Assembly (NCBI RefSeq): GCF_020921035.1
Contig: NC_063159.1
Coordinates: 9,712,501 to 9,776,500 of the forward strand
Reading direction: 5' to 3'
Source: Rhodamnia argentea
Taxonomy: Eukaryota; Streptophyta; Magnoliopsida; Myrtales; Myrtaceae
Length of the DNA: 64,000 bases
In this document: positions 1 to 12,137 of the stretch, one piece after another
How the letters are laid out: the number at the start of each line of letters is the position of its first letter
How positions within the stretch are numbered: the first letter of the stretch is position 1
Program-made: the position numbers and the translations under genes
The notes under the pieces: model-generated
The model's database searches: none
Told to the model about the DNA's origin: nothing
Seen by the model: only the letters and a program-made list of their open reading frames with translations

Positions 1-1170
1 AAAAATGATTGGGTCGGGTGCCCGCCCGATCGAGGCCGAAAAGGCGGACCGATTCAAAGAAGGAATGTGCGACCTGTGATGGGATTTAGGTGGCGCATCA
101 AGCTCAAGGTAAGGTCAAAATTGTACCAAAAAAAAAAAGAAAAAACAATGGTAAGCATCTTCGACCAGAAGTTAAACTTCCAATTTGATTGCATTGCATC
201 ACCAATAATACTCTTTAAGTTCTTCAACAGGAGATTCAGGATATTTTTCGACTGACTTCCTTATGAAGTATATACATGAATATTAAAGCCGTTTGACATT
301 ATTGAAAATTCTCATGGTTTTCCAAATCTAAACTAAAGTATCGCTTCATATTCGATTAATACTGCCGGTCCCCTCGCAAAAAGACACACAAAAAAACAAT
401 ACTAAATTGGAATTCTGAACTATATATCTCGCACTAAGATTGCGTGCCTCGTCTTGTCCGTTTTGCTTTGAATTCTAAACGCTACTGTGTCATAAGTTTC
501 ACACTTCCCATATGATTCGAGAATGGGAATTCCAACAGTTACGTTCAAGATTAAGAGTTGGAGAGGAGCGCCCAATACTCTATCTTGACATGGACTCTCA
601 CATTTGCACGACAATTCGTAATGAAAACAGAGCCCTCAACAACCAAAACTCATGGGGCCTTGCTTTCTGCATTTTCTTGATGAAATGCCCCTTTAAGACT
701 CTAGTTAAGCAATCCATAAGGACAAATGCTCTGTTCATGCGTATTGACAAGTAATGTCCTGAGGCACTCGTTGACAAAGGATTTTGAGAGGTTTTAAATT
801 TCCTTAAAGCAAAGAAACACACAATGAAAGAATGAGAGATGATTTTCATTTTACCCGAGTTGCGGCAATAGGTGCTTACGCTTGCTCAAAGTAAACAAAA
901 CAGACTGCAACATTAAGCCTGTGCCACCTGCAACATCATTCCACACAGCAGACTGCAGGACATTAATTTGATCATTCTTGACTAATTAACGATACGTAAA
1001 TCCAACCCCTAACCCTGAAGTTAGTGCATGAAGCTCCATATTTCCCAAATAATTGCTGAACGCGTAGATAGCAGGACATTTTCTCAGTTCACAGAACTGA
1101 ACAGGCAAATCTCCACTTGAGGCTTACCCATCATGATTCATGAGGCCTCTTTTGACCGGTCCAAATGGCC
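1..1170. other. Intergenic, left edge
   Basis: No gene could be supported here. It lies downstream of the BIO2 stop, so its right part probably holds the BIO2 3' UTR on the minus strand. Short open frames on both strands (for example 420-849) overlap each other, have no recognisable domain and no splice context, and look like chance. Confidence 0.5.
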
Positions 1171-4100
1171 TCAACCGGAACTTGAAATGGCTTCCTCACA
1201 ATGGTCTGCTGCATCATTTTTTGCATCATCGTCACCAAAACTCGGAGCCTTTGGGATCAGTCCTAGCATCTTGAACATGAGTTGGTCCGCATTGAAGTCA
1301 TTGTTAGGAGTTGTCAGAAGCTTCTCGCCCGTGAAAATGGAATTCGCACCGGCCAGAAAGCATAGCGCCTGCTCTGGCATAGAGAAACGGACTCTGCCAG
1401 CAGATAAACGCACCATTGCTTTTGGCATGACTATCCTCGCAGTGGCAATCATCCTTATCATCTCCCATATTTCAACTGGCTAAATGCAGACAATAAAAGT
1501 GAGATGCCTTTTTTCAAGACAATTTTCCCAAACGAATCTAACCAGATGCACAGTAACCTCATTATTCATGGTATTGATTCATAGAAAATAAACTGATTTG
1601 ACAATTAATTGGTGATCTCCACTTATGAACTTATGCTTGCTTGTTATATTCTGTCGTGCAATTGGAAGTGCCATTTTCCTATCAAAACATTTCAGAATAA
1701 AGAAGTTCACTTATCATTTTCAATAAGGCAGCATTGACACCAATGCTTCAAGGCACTTGCCACAAAAATCTCATCTGAAGAACACTAGAGATCATTTCAA
1801 TTATCATATGAAATCTGTCAGAGATCATTCTGCAATTCTACCTGAATTTTTTCTGTCTTTTCCCTATAGAAACTATAACTCCTCATAAAACATTTTCACA
1901 TTGTACCGGGACGTTTTCAGTCCAAACTAGTTTCCATCCATTAACATTTTAAAAGTTTAGTTTGCCCAATTTCTTTATTTCTTCTGTCAATTTTTCGTAC
2001 CGAGTCTTCGCCAGTGAACATCTAAGTTCATAAAATCTCAGACAGCAATGTAAGGTGAAGATTCATCATAGTATGCTTCATACATTAAGAAGAAAGATAA
2101 GGAACAGAAGAAAAAGGGGGCAACAACGATTTGCCTAAAGAAGCTATTACTGATTAAAAATCGCTTGAGCACCCAGGTTACTAATCCATTACCAAGGAAA
2201 ATCAAATTACCTTCTGATCTTGTAGAGGTGTGCCTGTCACGGCAATCAGCGCGTTAATGGGGACACTCTCGGGATGTGTTGGCAGGGTTGCCAAAGTATG
2301 CAACAAACCAACCCGGTCCTCCTCCGCTTCTCCAAGCCCAATTATTCCTCCTGTATATTTTGGAAAAAATAAAAAGAGTTTCGACTTGGTCATACAAATT
2401 ATGAAATTTATAACTAAAAGTTTCTTTAGAAGAGTTGTCCTTATACAATACAACCGTTGAGAAGAATGCAAAAAAGTATGGAAGCACAGATCTAAACCAC
2501 TACCGTTAAATATTGTCATCAACTCAAAAGAGCCACTACTTTCATACTAATCTATGCCATCACATTAGTGACCTCGGAGAAATGTACCAGCGAATACCTA
2601 GTAACATCGATGATTGAAGAAACGGGGGACTGGAAAAATAAAGTTAAGGGAAAAACCATGAAACAACAAAACTCATGCTCTTTAGGTGATTCAGAAAGAT
2701 GGGTTACACTTGGCTGCAGGCGAAAAATGAATGACATTAGTGAACTGTGTGGAATGGGACCAAACAGCTAAGAACTACAATTACTTCAGAAAGCCAGGAA
2801 AAAAGGACTAGACACATTGGTAAGAAAAGCACCAACCAGAATTGTTATTCAAGTTAACCATGCCAAGACAGAGAGCACACTCTTCTTAAAGCAGCAGCTG
2901 GTAGCTGGAGTAACTCAGTGATACAAGCCGCTTTTATGTTTTTTGTCATGCCTTTTAACTGAACTTGCTAAGAGAGTCTCCCTTATCTACACCGTAGTTG
3001 GGAGTACAAACAGGCGTTTAATGCTAAACATTAATTTTAATTGTTTTTAGCCAAAAAGCTCCAGATTGCTCTCCAGAATCCTCATAGAGGTCAGACCTTC
3101 GGCAGATCTTCAGAAAAATGAACAATTTGCCAAATACAGACAAAGGTTCCTCTGAAAACATGATAACCTTATGAATTATACCAAATTTTCGTACCACAAA
3201 GAATTTATCCTGATTGCAATAATCTGTAGAGAGAGCCTACCAGAGCACACATTAATCCCTGCATCGCGGACGTACTCGAGGGTTTTCAACCGCTCATCAT
3301 AAGTTCTTGTGGTGATTATATTCGGATAATATTCCCTTGAGGTATCGAGATTGTGGTTATACGCAGTCAGGCCAGCATTCTTGAGTTCAAGGGCTTGCTG
3401 CTTTTCTAGCATGCCCAAGGTGCAGCATACCTCCATCCCCATCTCCCTGATCAAAAACATGTAACAAGGTCAAACTTGTGAAGGAGAAAAAGAAATGTTA
3501 GCAGGAAAAAGAAGTACCTAGATCAAAATGAATGATAAAATGAAAAAGTGGACAATCAAATCCTGGCTTTTGAGACTATTCAGATCTGATCATGCATGGC
3601 CCAGACATCCAAGTAAAACATGGGTTGTTCGGTCAAAGGACCTCACTTCCATTACATCGATGCGGATTGCCTTCGCAAACAGCAAAAGAGCTTTTTTAAA
3701 CATTTGTAAGCCATGGGATATTTAGAAAACCTTTTTGTTTGATCATAGAAATTGCTATATAATTCGGGAAAAGGACTGAGAGACACCTACAAAACAAAGG
3801 ACGGACAGATCTGTGGGAAAATAACTTTGACAAGGCTGCATTATGCAGCCAAGAGAAAAAGTTTGCAAACGCCCGGGTAGCACTTCATAGAATGATTAAA
3901 TTTGTCAACAGTGGTCTTGAACATATCAAACCATTGGCATCTATCTTTCTTTATGACACCGTCAAATATCATCAGCTAATAATAGATTGTTGAGAAGAGT
4001 GGCAAAAGATTGGCCAACTAATGTCAACCAATATGGATTGTTGTGGCTGGAATTGTGCAATATATAGCTTTGTACCATTCCCAAGCTCGATTAAGCTTTA

Positions 4101-6328
4101 GCAAAGGTGGTCGAGATGAGATATATATGGAGATAATAACCAAAAAGTCAATTCGAGACTCATCCTATGCATATTTCTAGTCCATCAATCATGAGATGAT
4201 AGGATAGCTAAAAGGAAAAGTAAATTTCCAGAGGTCCATAGATAATACTCAATTTCCACAATAGATTTCTGCTCTAGGTTCATTAATATTTACCAAAAGT
4301 CGATCAAGACTCATCCTATGCATAATTCTAGTCTGCCAATCATGATATGATGGAAGCCGTGGTTGTAATCAGGAAGATGCTCAGCTAAAGCAGCAGACCA
4401 AAAGTAACCTGAGAAATATTATTTGAATCACTCAGCTATACATCAATATGCGTCACATTTAAAGATACCTCAATTTCACACAGTAGGGCTAAGTTTACCA
4501 ACGAAGGTGAGGTTACTTGTCGTAAACTTTTCATACGAAAAAAACAACAAAAAGAAAAGAGGGCTGAGTGACCTATTGATGTCAAAATGACCTTTCAAGG
4601 AATATATTGTCGAACTTAATTTCAAGGTTTTGAGTGCAAAACTGGATAAACATTGAGGATTTTGGCTGAGATGGACTTTTTTGTTAGGGAAAAAAGCACG
4701 AATAACGGACAGGAAACTGTGCGCATAATTGCGAGACGCATGGTGGAGGATCCAACAGCAACAGCCCTGAAATTTGCACTGCCAGGAACTCTAAGTTGAG
4801 AACCTTCATTATCATTGGCTATGAATTTGAGAAGGGATGGCAAACAATGCATGTGAGGAGATTGGGAGCACAGAAAGCAAGAGTTCCGCAACAATGCAGA
4901 ACAATTTCTTGTGGCCTTATCATGTTGAAGAAGTAGCTAGATAGAAAACTAAGAAAAGTACAGAATACTTTGCAAGGTAGTTCCGTGAATTTCCTTTTCA
5001 AATATCTCATTAAGTAGAATGCTTTGCATTACGGATTTTTAAGAACAAAGGAGAAGCACAGCTGCGCCAACATTATGCAACATAAGCCAATAGCTCGATG
5101 CCCCAAAGTCATTACTTGAATGACCCGCTACTCCTTTAATAACGAACTCTAAGGTTTGGAACTGATTTAGGCTTGTCACAGGGAGCAGTTCTCCTGATAT
5201 TTGCGTCGAGAATCATAAAGAAATTCTAACTTACAAACCTATAAAAGAGGAACAAAATCACTTGAAATGTGGGTATTGGGAATGCTTTTATATAACAATC
5301 TGAAAAGATTACCTTATTTCCTTTACATATTCAAGGATCTGGTTGAAATTAGTTTTCCTGCCTATGGTATCTCTCCAGGCAGCACCCATGCAAAAGCGTG
5401 TGCTACCAGCCTCCTTGGCCTGAAATATTATACTGGTTAAGGTCACACAGAAGAGAAATGATTTGCTTTTAGAACAAGTAGCACTAAAGAGAGAAATCTA
5501 TATGACCATGAAGGAGTCCAGAGTAAAAACCTTTTGAGCTGCCTGAAGGACATCATCCTTTGTCATGAGCTTTTGGGCTTTCAATCCAGTGCTGTATCTG
5601 GAAGACTGCGGGCAGTAGGAACAATCCTCGCTGCACCCACCTGTCTTTATGGAGAGCAGAGTGCACTGCTGCACTTCCCTGAAGTTATGGGCATGTCTAT
5701 GGACTTGAGCCTGACCAAAGCACAAACGTTAGCCGGTCAAAACTCATAAAAGCTGCCGAAACCCTTTGCCATTAGAAATTCCTTTCCACAAAAGACAAGA
5801 GACAAGGACAATACAAGTATCCCGCAATCTCTTTTACAACTTAAAAGACTCCAGCATTTGACCAAAAGCAAAAAAAGAAAAGAATCCAGCGGCAAAGTTG
5901 AACACTTGGCCAAAGTACGGAACCGAACCGATCCTCAATCCCTCGACTTTCTTTTCAACGTACAGGTACGAATTCAAACATGCATTTGCAATTGCTCTCT
6001 ACCCCTACACTAACAGCCAAGCAACACCCACTGGGGGAGCAATTACGCAAAGTAGCTAGAAATCGAGAAGGAAAAACGAGAAACGAGGAGAGGGCAAAGC
6101 GATGGCGACCCCATGAAAGAGGAGATCGAGCACGGGGGAGTCGTAGATGGTCTTGATCTCATCGCGGGACCAATCGTTTCGGGGACCCTCGCCGATGGTC
6201 CTCCCGGCGTGAACCGCAGCCGCCGACGGACAAGAAGAAGAAGAAGAGTAGGCGACAGTGAAGAGAAGTGACGAAGAAGCGGAGAAGGGCCTCGTGCTGC
6301 CGCGAAATGCCGATCGGATCACCAGCAT
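1171..6328 (-). CDS. BIO2: Biotin synthase, mitochondrial
   Basis: Radical-SAM enzyme that inserts sulfur into dethiobiotin, the last step of biotin synthesis, in mitochondria in plants. Six exons on the minus strand: 6328-6110, 5710-5531, 5419-5313, 3446-3241, 2350-2211, 1479-1171. All joins have GT-AG borders and keep frame, giving 386 aa (family about 380). Residues 1 to about 45 are Ser/Ala/Arg rich with few acids, as in a mitochondrial transit peptide. The radical-SAM CX3CX2C motif is at Cys99, Cys103 and Cys106 ([11 protein letters not shown]). Later blocks typical of plant biotin synthase are [45 protein letters not shown] and [18 protein letters not shown]. The start was chosen because it opens the transit peptide; upstream in-frame codons read into AT-rich intergenic sequence. 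No broken residue seen. Identity is from family knowledge; exon borders were read by eye. Confidence 0.96.
4143..4357. repeat. Short imperfect direct repeat in BIO2 intron 3
   Basis: About 55-60 bp sharing the core GACTCATCCTATGCATA occurs near 4143-4200 and again near 4300-4357, about 155 bp apart in the same orientation. Probably a local duplication inside the intron; no coding sense. Confidence 0.6.
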
Positions 6329-6889
6329 CTTTTCCCTCCGGTCGGCGACGGAGTAATCGTAGTCGTCGGAGGAGGAAGACGGTGGAGCGCGGGGGTTTTG
6401 TTTATGCCGATGCTGCCGAAGAAACCGGCGGAGCTCAACTACTCTACTCCTTCTGTTGTGTCGTGCATAAATAATTTTTTTTTTTGTCAAAATCAACATT
6501 TCATTTCGTTCACGTACTCGGATACAAAAATATACAAGTAAAAATATCACGGTTCAATTATAAATAAAAATTTATTCCAAACAACTTTAGAACAAAACAA
6601 GCTCTAATTCCATGCTTAAATAGCAAATTTATGACTTCTTCACATCATAATCGATGACCGATCACCAAATTCATCTTCAATAATAAGCACGTACCGAAAA
6701 TGAAACTGTACTTATTCACCGATGAAATTCGAAAAGAGGGAAACTTAAAAAATATACGTGCAGAAAATTGCAAATTTAAACTAGATCGAGATAGAGGGAA
6801 AGAAAGGGAAGGGAGAGATGCATAAATAATAATTTTCGCTGCTACGGAAAGTCCTCATTTTCCTCCGAATGGCGTGAGGATGGCAACCC
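6329..6889. other. BIO2 upstream region
   Basis: Sequence just 5' of the BIO2 start on the minus strand, so it should hold the 5' UTR and promoter. It has a T run near 6475-6486 and AT-rich sequence to 6600. I could not place a TATA box or a transcription start with confidence. Confidence 0.4.
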
Positions 6890-7965
6890 CGTTGAGGGCT
6901 TCCGAAGCATAAAATTCTTCTTCAAACGTACGTTTAGACTAAAAATTAGTTTGATAACGCAATGTTTTAATAAAAATTTATTTAATTATGCAATTCCATT
7001 TTTTTAATTTTGACGTAAGTTTTGACTTTATGAAATTATTTTCGACCCACTTTCAGCACTAAAAATAAATTATTTCTCTCTTAGAAGTGAAGATATCTCG
7101 ATATAAATATCTCTCGCTTCACCCTAACTTTCTCTAACTTTAATATCTTTACATTCTCTCTACTTCTCTCTTTGTTGTGAATCGCTCTCTATTCTCATTC
7201 CCAATCATGGCTCCACAGTCATCGCCACTCACCGCCGCTCGTTGCTGAGCGCCGCCATGATCACCTCTTACCGTCGCCGTCGCCGCCGCCACCCACTGCC
7301 ATCGTCGGGGTAAAATATAAATAATATTTTTCTTTCATTTTTAAAAAGCAAAGTCAAATCGAAATCGGTTGAATTTTCTCTTCGAGCTTAATATTTTATA
7401 ATAAAATTTTATTTTTTTAAAAAATTAAAATAATTTCAATTGCACAAGAGTCTTTTAGCAATATCACTTTTCTTAATAAATTATAAGAAATAAATATGCA
7501 TGATTTGGTTAAATATATAAGTATTTAAGTAATACGAGTCGAGTTTGGTATGGGCCGTTGAATTTGTACATAATGAAAATGGGTCAATCGGTCGAACCAT
7601 ATTCAACTCCACCCACCCATTTGACACTCTAGGCACGGGCGAGGAAGCATCGGAACTACCCCGTGCTTTTAGCATGGATACATGAGCTCGATCATCGTAT
7701 TCATTAATATAATTTTCTTCATAAAATTGGTCCCCATTTGCATGAGTAACTAAATGACAAATTATACGTAAATCCATCAATATTTGCATTTCACTTTTCT
7801 CGAATAACATGCATTTTAGGTGAGAATCAATAATTTTTTGTAGAAGATTTTGTATTAATAATTTTTTAGAGGTAGAAATTTTCAAATGTTACCAAACGAA
7901 TTTCTATTTCAAAAACAGAATTTTGTCTTGTTATCAAACGTGCTTCTCTGATTATAAAATAACTT
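6890..7965. mobile_element. Non-autonomous terminal-repeat element, copy A (putative)
   Basis: AT-rich flanks surround a GC-rich core (about 7200-7315, Pro/Arg-type CCGCCG triplets). An 18-bp word AGATTTTGTATTAATAAT at 7845-7862 is found exactly, in reverse complement, at 58893-58910. The left arm near 7075-7125 (ttctctcttagaagtgaa ... atctctcg) resembles 58535-58570. This points to two members of one element family. No transposase frame is visible. The outer borders are estimates and no target-site duplication was identified. Confidence 0.45.
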
Positions 7966-8104
7966 TTCAAGAAGAATTAGAAAAATCAACTTCTGACCGT
8001 AAATTAATTTTTGAAGCAGAAGTGTTGCCATACGTGTCCGAAGATACCCCATCCAACATCATTGTAGGTAATCAAATGGGAAAACTGATGGTCCGTAACA
8101 TGTT

Positions 8105-8330
8105 CTAACAATTTTTAATTTATTCAACGTCATCTTTAAATTTTAGCCTAATCCGCAATATAGTTCATAAACTTTTAATTTGTTCAATACGATTTTTAGA
8201 CTTTAATACATATTCAATTTAATCCCTGAATTATATGAAAATATTCAATACAATTTCTAAACTTGAATTATTGAATAAACATTTTCATATAATCCATAAA
8301 CTAAACTGAACATGTATTAAAAGTGCATGG
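8105..8330. repeat. AT-rich foldback-type repeat
   Basis: Repeated phrases of the form 'ttcataaacttttaatttgttcaatacgat' alternate with their near reverse complements. The same phrasing occurs at 28780-29135, where an inverted arrangement is clear. Probably a short foldback or MITE-like repeat family; no coding potential. Confidence 0.45.
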
Positions 8331-8830
8331 ACCACATTAAATACATTAAAATTTTATGCATGCACATTGCATGTTCATATAAAGTTCGGGGACCATTCGT
8401 GCCATTATCGCTAATTACATAATGCACAATGAACATTCTAAAAATCTGCCCATCACGCGAGTTGAACTCGTAATCTCGCAAAAAGACCAATCAATCTTAA
8501 CCACTAAACCGACCACCTCGGTGGTCATTACTTTATAAGCCTAGCGGATCTCGCGCATGCATGGCTTGATTTAGCTCGACCTTCCAAGCTTGAGGTCAAA
8601 TTGATTACTATTTCCAGGTGCAATGTAACCTAGTAAAGCAATTTAAGTTTTTTATATTGGTAAGGCAACACTTAACGTAACCACACATCGAATTATCAAC
8701 AATTACAATAATATGACACGCATAATTTAAAATTCAACTCAACATTTCATGACACTCGGAAATACGTAAAAATCCGGCTCAAACATCACATGACGGTTTG
8801 GAAAAAAAAAATCCGGAGTTACTCGAACTC
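8320..8830 (-). repeat. Dispersed repeat with SINE-like tRNA-derived head, copy 1
   Basis: About 500 bp is repeated imperfectly in the same orientation at 9535-10015. Read on the minus strand, a pol III A-box-like stretch (GTGGTCGGTTTAGTGGTTAAG, reverse complement of about 8494-8516) is followed some 30 bp later by a B-box-like GAGTTCAACTC (about 8458-8470). Order and spacing match a tRNA-derived plant SINE. The homology runs beyond the tRNA-like part, so the whole unit may be a SINE inside a larger duplicated repeat. Confidence 0.5.
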
Positions 8831-9534
8831 ATAAAGAACCGAGTTGGGTTTAAAAGGTAAATCATTAGCAAATTTAAACTTCTACTAAACCACCAAAATA
8901 TCTCCCCATTTCTACTTGGATGAGATAATACATCTATTTATCAATGTACTTGTGCATGGTATTGCTATAATTTCCACCAATCAAGTTGAAAAGGAAATTG
9001 AAACAAATTAGCTGAGCCTGAAATGCAAAACGAGCAGAAGAAACACTAGGGAATAAGAGAACAAAAAATGGAAAAAGAAAGAAAGAAAGGTGAATCTCTC
9101 TTGCTAGTATACATTTGATAAATTTATCCAAAATTAATTTTTTTGGCTATAAAAAATCATAAATTGGTACATATATGACAAATTTAAACTTCGTTAACGT
9201 ACGTTAAATCTGGTTAATACCACAAAAAAATTTCAAACCAATATATTTATGACAAATAGAGGGTAAAATCCCAAATTTGTACACCCTTCAACTATTACGT
9301 GTCATGCAACTCAACAATTTGATTGTAAAATTTATCGAATGGTAAATTTGTCATAAATATACTAATTTGAATTTTTTGATAGTCAAAAAATAGTTTGGGA
9401 TAAATTTATCACGAGTATACCGTTTGAGAGTTTTCCATTGTATTAACCATTGTTTTTGTCAAAAAGAAACTTTCATTTCATTTAAAAGAGAACTACATAA
9501 GTTCAAAACCAAACTAATCACAAATTGTTACAAC

Positions 9535-10015
9535 CCAGTACATGGACCATATTGAATACATAAAAAGTTCACTGACCACATTGCATGTTTGGACAAAGTT
9601 TGGAGAACGTTTGTTGTTATCCCTTATTAGAAGATTCTACTCGCAATGTGAATTGAACTCGTAACCTCATATGACTGTCGATCTTAACCACTAGGTCGGC
9701 CACCTTGGTGGTCATTGCTTTTATAAGTCTAGCGGATCTCACGTAGGCATGCCTTAATTTGGCTTGACTTTCCAAGCACGAGGTCAAATTGACGAGCATT
9801 TCAAGGTGCAACGTAATGTGGTAAAGTAATTTAATTTTTTTTTTACATTGCTAAGGCAACACTAAGCATAACCACATATCTAATTACAAATATTTATATT
9901 AATACGTCACACATAATTTAAGATTCAGCTCAATATTTCATGACACTCGAAAATATATAAAAATCTGGCTCAAACATCACATGACAATTTGGAAAAAAAA
10001 AAGAAAAGTCCGGAG
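9535..10015 (-). repeat. Dispersed repeat with SINE-like tRNA-derived head, copy 2
   Basis: Second copy of the repeat at 8320-8830. On the minus strand it reads GGTGGCCGACCTAGTGGTTAAG-like (about 9683-9704), then GAGTTCAATTC (9650-9660), close to the A and B boxes of a tRNA-type pol III promoter. The copies differ by many substitutions and small indels, so the insertions or the duplication are old. Confidence 0.5.
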
Positions 10016-10479
10016 TTACTCAAAGAATCAATGTTGGGCACAGTTATTAGAAATCCTTAAGTGCATCGATCGGTTGAATTTTAAAATTTGATGACACTTT
10101 TAAATTTTTAAGACTCGGCCAAATTTACATGGCGGATATTAGGATATTCTACTAAATGCATCCTCCTTCTTATCGTACACAGTACATGCACATGTGTATG
10201 TTGTTTTGCGAGTATCTAATACTCGCATTTAATGATAGGTTAACGATTTTTTCATACAAAACCTACCAATTTCGTGCCCCGAAAATATTAGCAAAGTTTA
10301 TTTATTTTTTTATTTATCGGCAAGAGGTAGGCCTTTTGAAAAAAGTGATCATGGACCTTAATTTTGGGTTTTAAGTTTGATTCCAAAGGACAGTGGGACA
10401 AAAGCCAAACTTTTTGGTCCCGTTCCCTTTTATGGGGTTTGATCTTTCTTGCTGCTGCGGCTGCAGCTGCACGATTTGA

Positions 10480-10722
10480 ATGAGTCGAGGGAATGAACCA
10501 GACGGGCACGGACCCGACCCGATTCAAACCATTCACATCAGGTGCGTTCCAATTTCAATCTCTCTCTCTCTCGTCGAGATCGTTCATGCATGCTTGAACT
10601 TTTGTCCGATCTCCGACAGCAGCTCCCAGATCTGCTCTCCCTGTCTCTCTTTCTCTCCCTGCTTTGGCTTCGCGGGGTCACCGACACCACGCCTCCCCTG
10701 CGGACTCCTTCTGCTGGTACGC

Positions 10723-10755
<33 letters not shown>

Positions 10756-12137
10756 CGAATGAATTGTCTGATCCTGATGCTGAGCTGAATAGGAGAAGCT
10801 TTCTTTTTATTTCTTTTTGTTTCTTTTCTTTTGGGGAATCGCTTCGAGTTTCTCCTTCTTTGAATTCGATCTGGAGATCCGGTGCCGGGTTTGTTTGGAA
10901 TCGCGATTTGGAAGTCGGAAACTCCGACGATCGGTCGTTGAATGCTCTGGATTTCGCGCATTCCACAATGTGCGGAAGGGATCGGGCTGTGCTCCATTCT
11001 TGGTGAGGCGTTGTGTTGGGAAGTATCCGTCCTCTCTGTTTCGTGCTGGATATCGATCGATTGTTGGGGAAAGTTCTGTCCTTGGGCTGTCATTTTAGTC
11101 CAAGTTTCGACAACGAGACATTTGTGATGACTTGGACGGCGATCGGATTATGGCTTCTGAGCTGAGGGTTGCGCACGAATGGGTCTGATCATGTTCAAAG
11201 TTATTTCGTGCAGGATAGACTATTTGCCGGCAACTCGTTTTTGTCAATCAAACATCGACTTTTCATTAGCTTAACCTGCACTTCCAACGTTTGCTACATC
11301 CAAGTACCCTTGTCTCCTCCTTTTTCATTTACCCTCGAAGCTTGAACAAAGGGATTTCTAGCAACTCCATTTTCATTCATGTATTTTATCGTAAGCTAGA
11401 TAGATAGGTAATAGCATGGTGGTGCATATTGCTTCTTAAGAAGGCCAAGTCCTTTCACCAAACCTGTTAGAATATGTACAATCTACGTCACTAAGACCAG
11501 AGCTAGAATCACTGTACCCTATATTTTAGCTACATATTTGAAGTTTCGGATGGTAACAATCTACGGTATGGTATCACTAGCTAGCTAGTGCTAGTTAAAG
11601 TCATGTCTAGAGGTGGGATTGAGTGAAGCTTAGCCTATCGAAAATACCAGAAACCTTACTAAAGTGTTGACTCATTTATACTGATATAGGGCTTCTTCTT
11701 GGATCCTGCATCAGATCATTGAGCAAAGGATCAGGCAACAGTCCTAGAGGAAATCCCTTCGTGAGCTTTTTCCCTCCCTTTGAATCTGACTTTTACTGGT
11801 GTATCCTAGTTTTCCATCTTACTTCCTGTCAATCTTTCTCACCCTATATACTATTGATTTTTACCGACTTAAATGAGAACACTCCGTAAAGAAAAGTAAA
11901 ATTTTGCGGTGAAATTCAGGGACTGTGGTTGGTTTATATGTCATAAGTTCAGTGCATTTGCGAGCCTGTATTTCCTGTGTTCATTGTTGAAAATGGATCT
12001 GGTACTAGAGGATCAAATAACATAGAAAAGTTTAGTTTTTATTACAATTAGTGTTTACTAGGATGAAAGAGTTAGAGTGCTGTTTTGTTTGCTGCAGAAA
12101 TAACTTTTGAGGGTGTGACATTTAGAGGGGTAGATAT
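10480..12137 (+). promoter_or_regulatory. 5' leader and leader introns of the nucleotide-sugar transporter
   Basis: CT-rich microsatellites at about 10558-10572 and 10727-10751, typical of plant 5' leaders, precede the transporter gene. An acceptor (gctgcag) at 12091-12097 lies 40 bp before the start codon at 12138, so the last leader exon is probably 12098-12137 and the leader is spliced. The first leader exon cannot be fixed from sequence alone. Open frames on both strands at 10542-11127 are low-complexity leader artefacts. Confidence 0.5.

Noticed and set aside
8455..9715. Possible true tRNA genes
   Set aside because: Only A- and B-box-like parts are present; the acceptor and anticodon stems do not form a convincing cloverleaf, and the copies sit within longer repeats.
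10542..11127. Overlapping frames on both strands, up to 169 aa
   Set aside because: They lie in the CT-rich leader region of the transporter, overlap each other, and show only low-complexity Ser/Leu or Arg/Glu runs.
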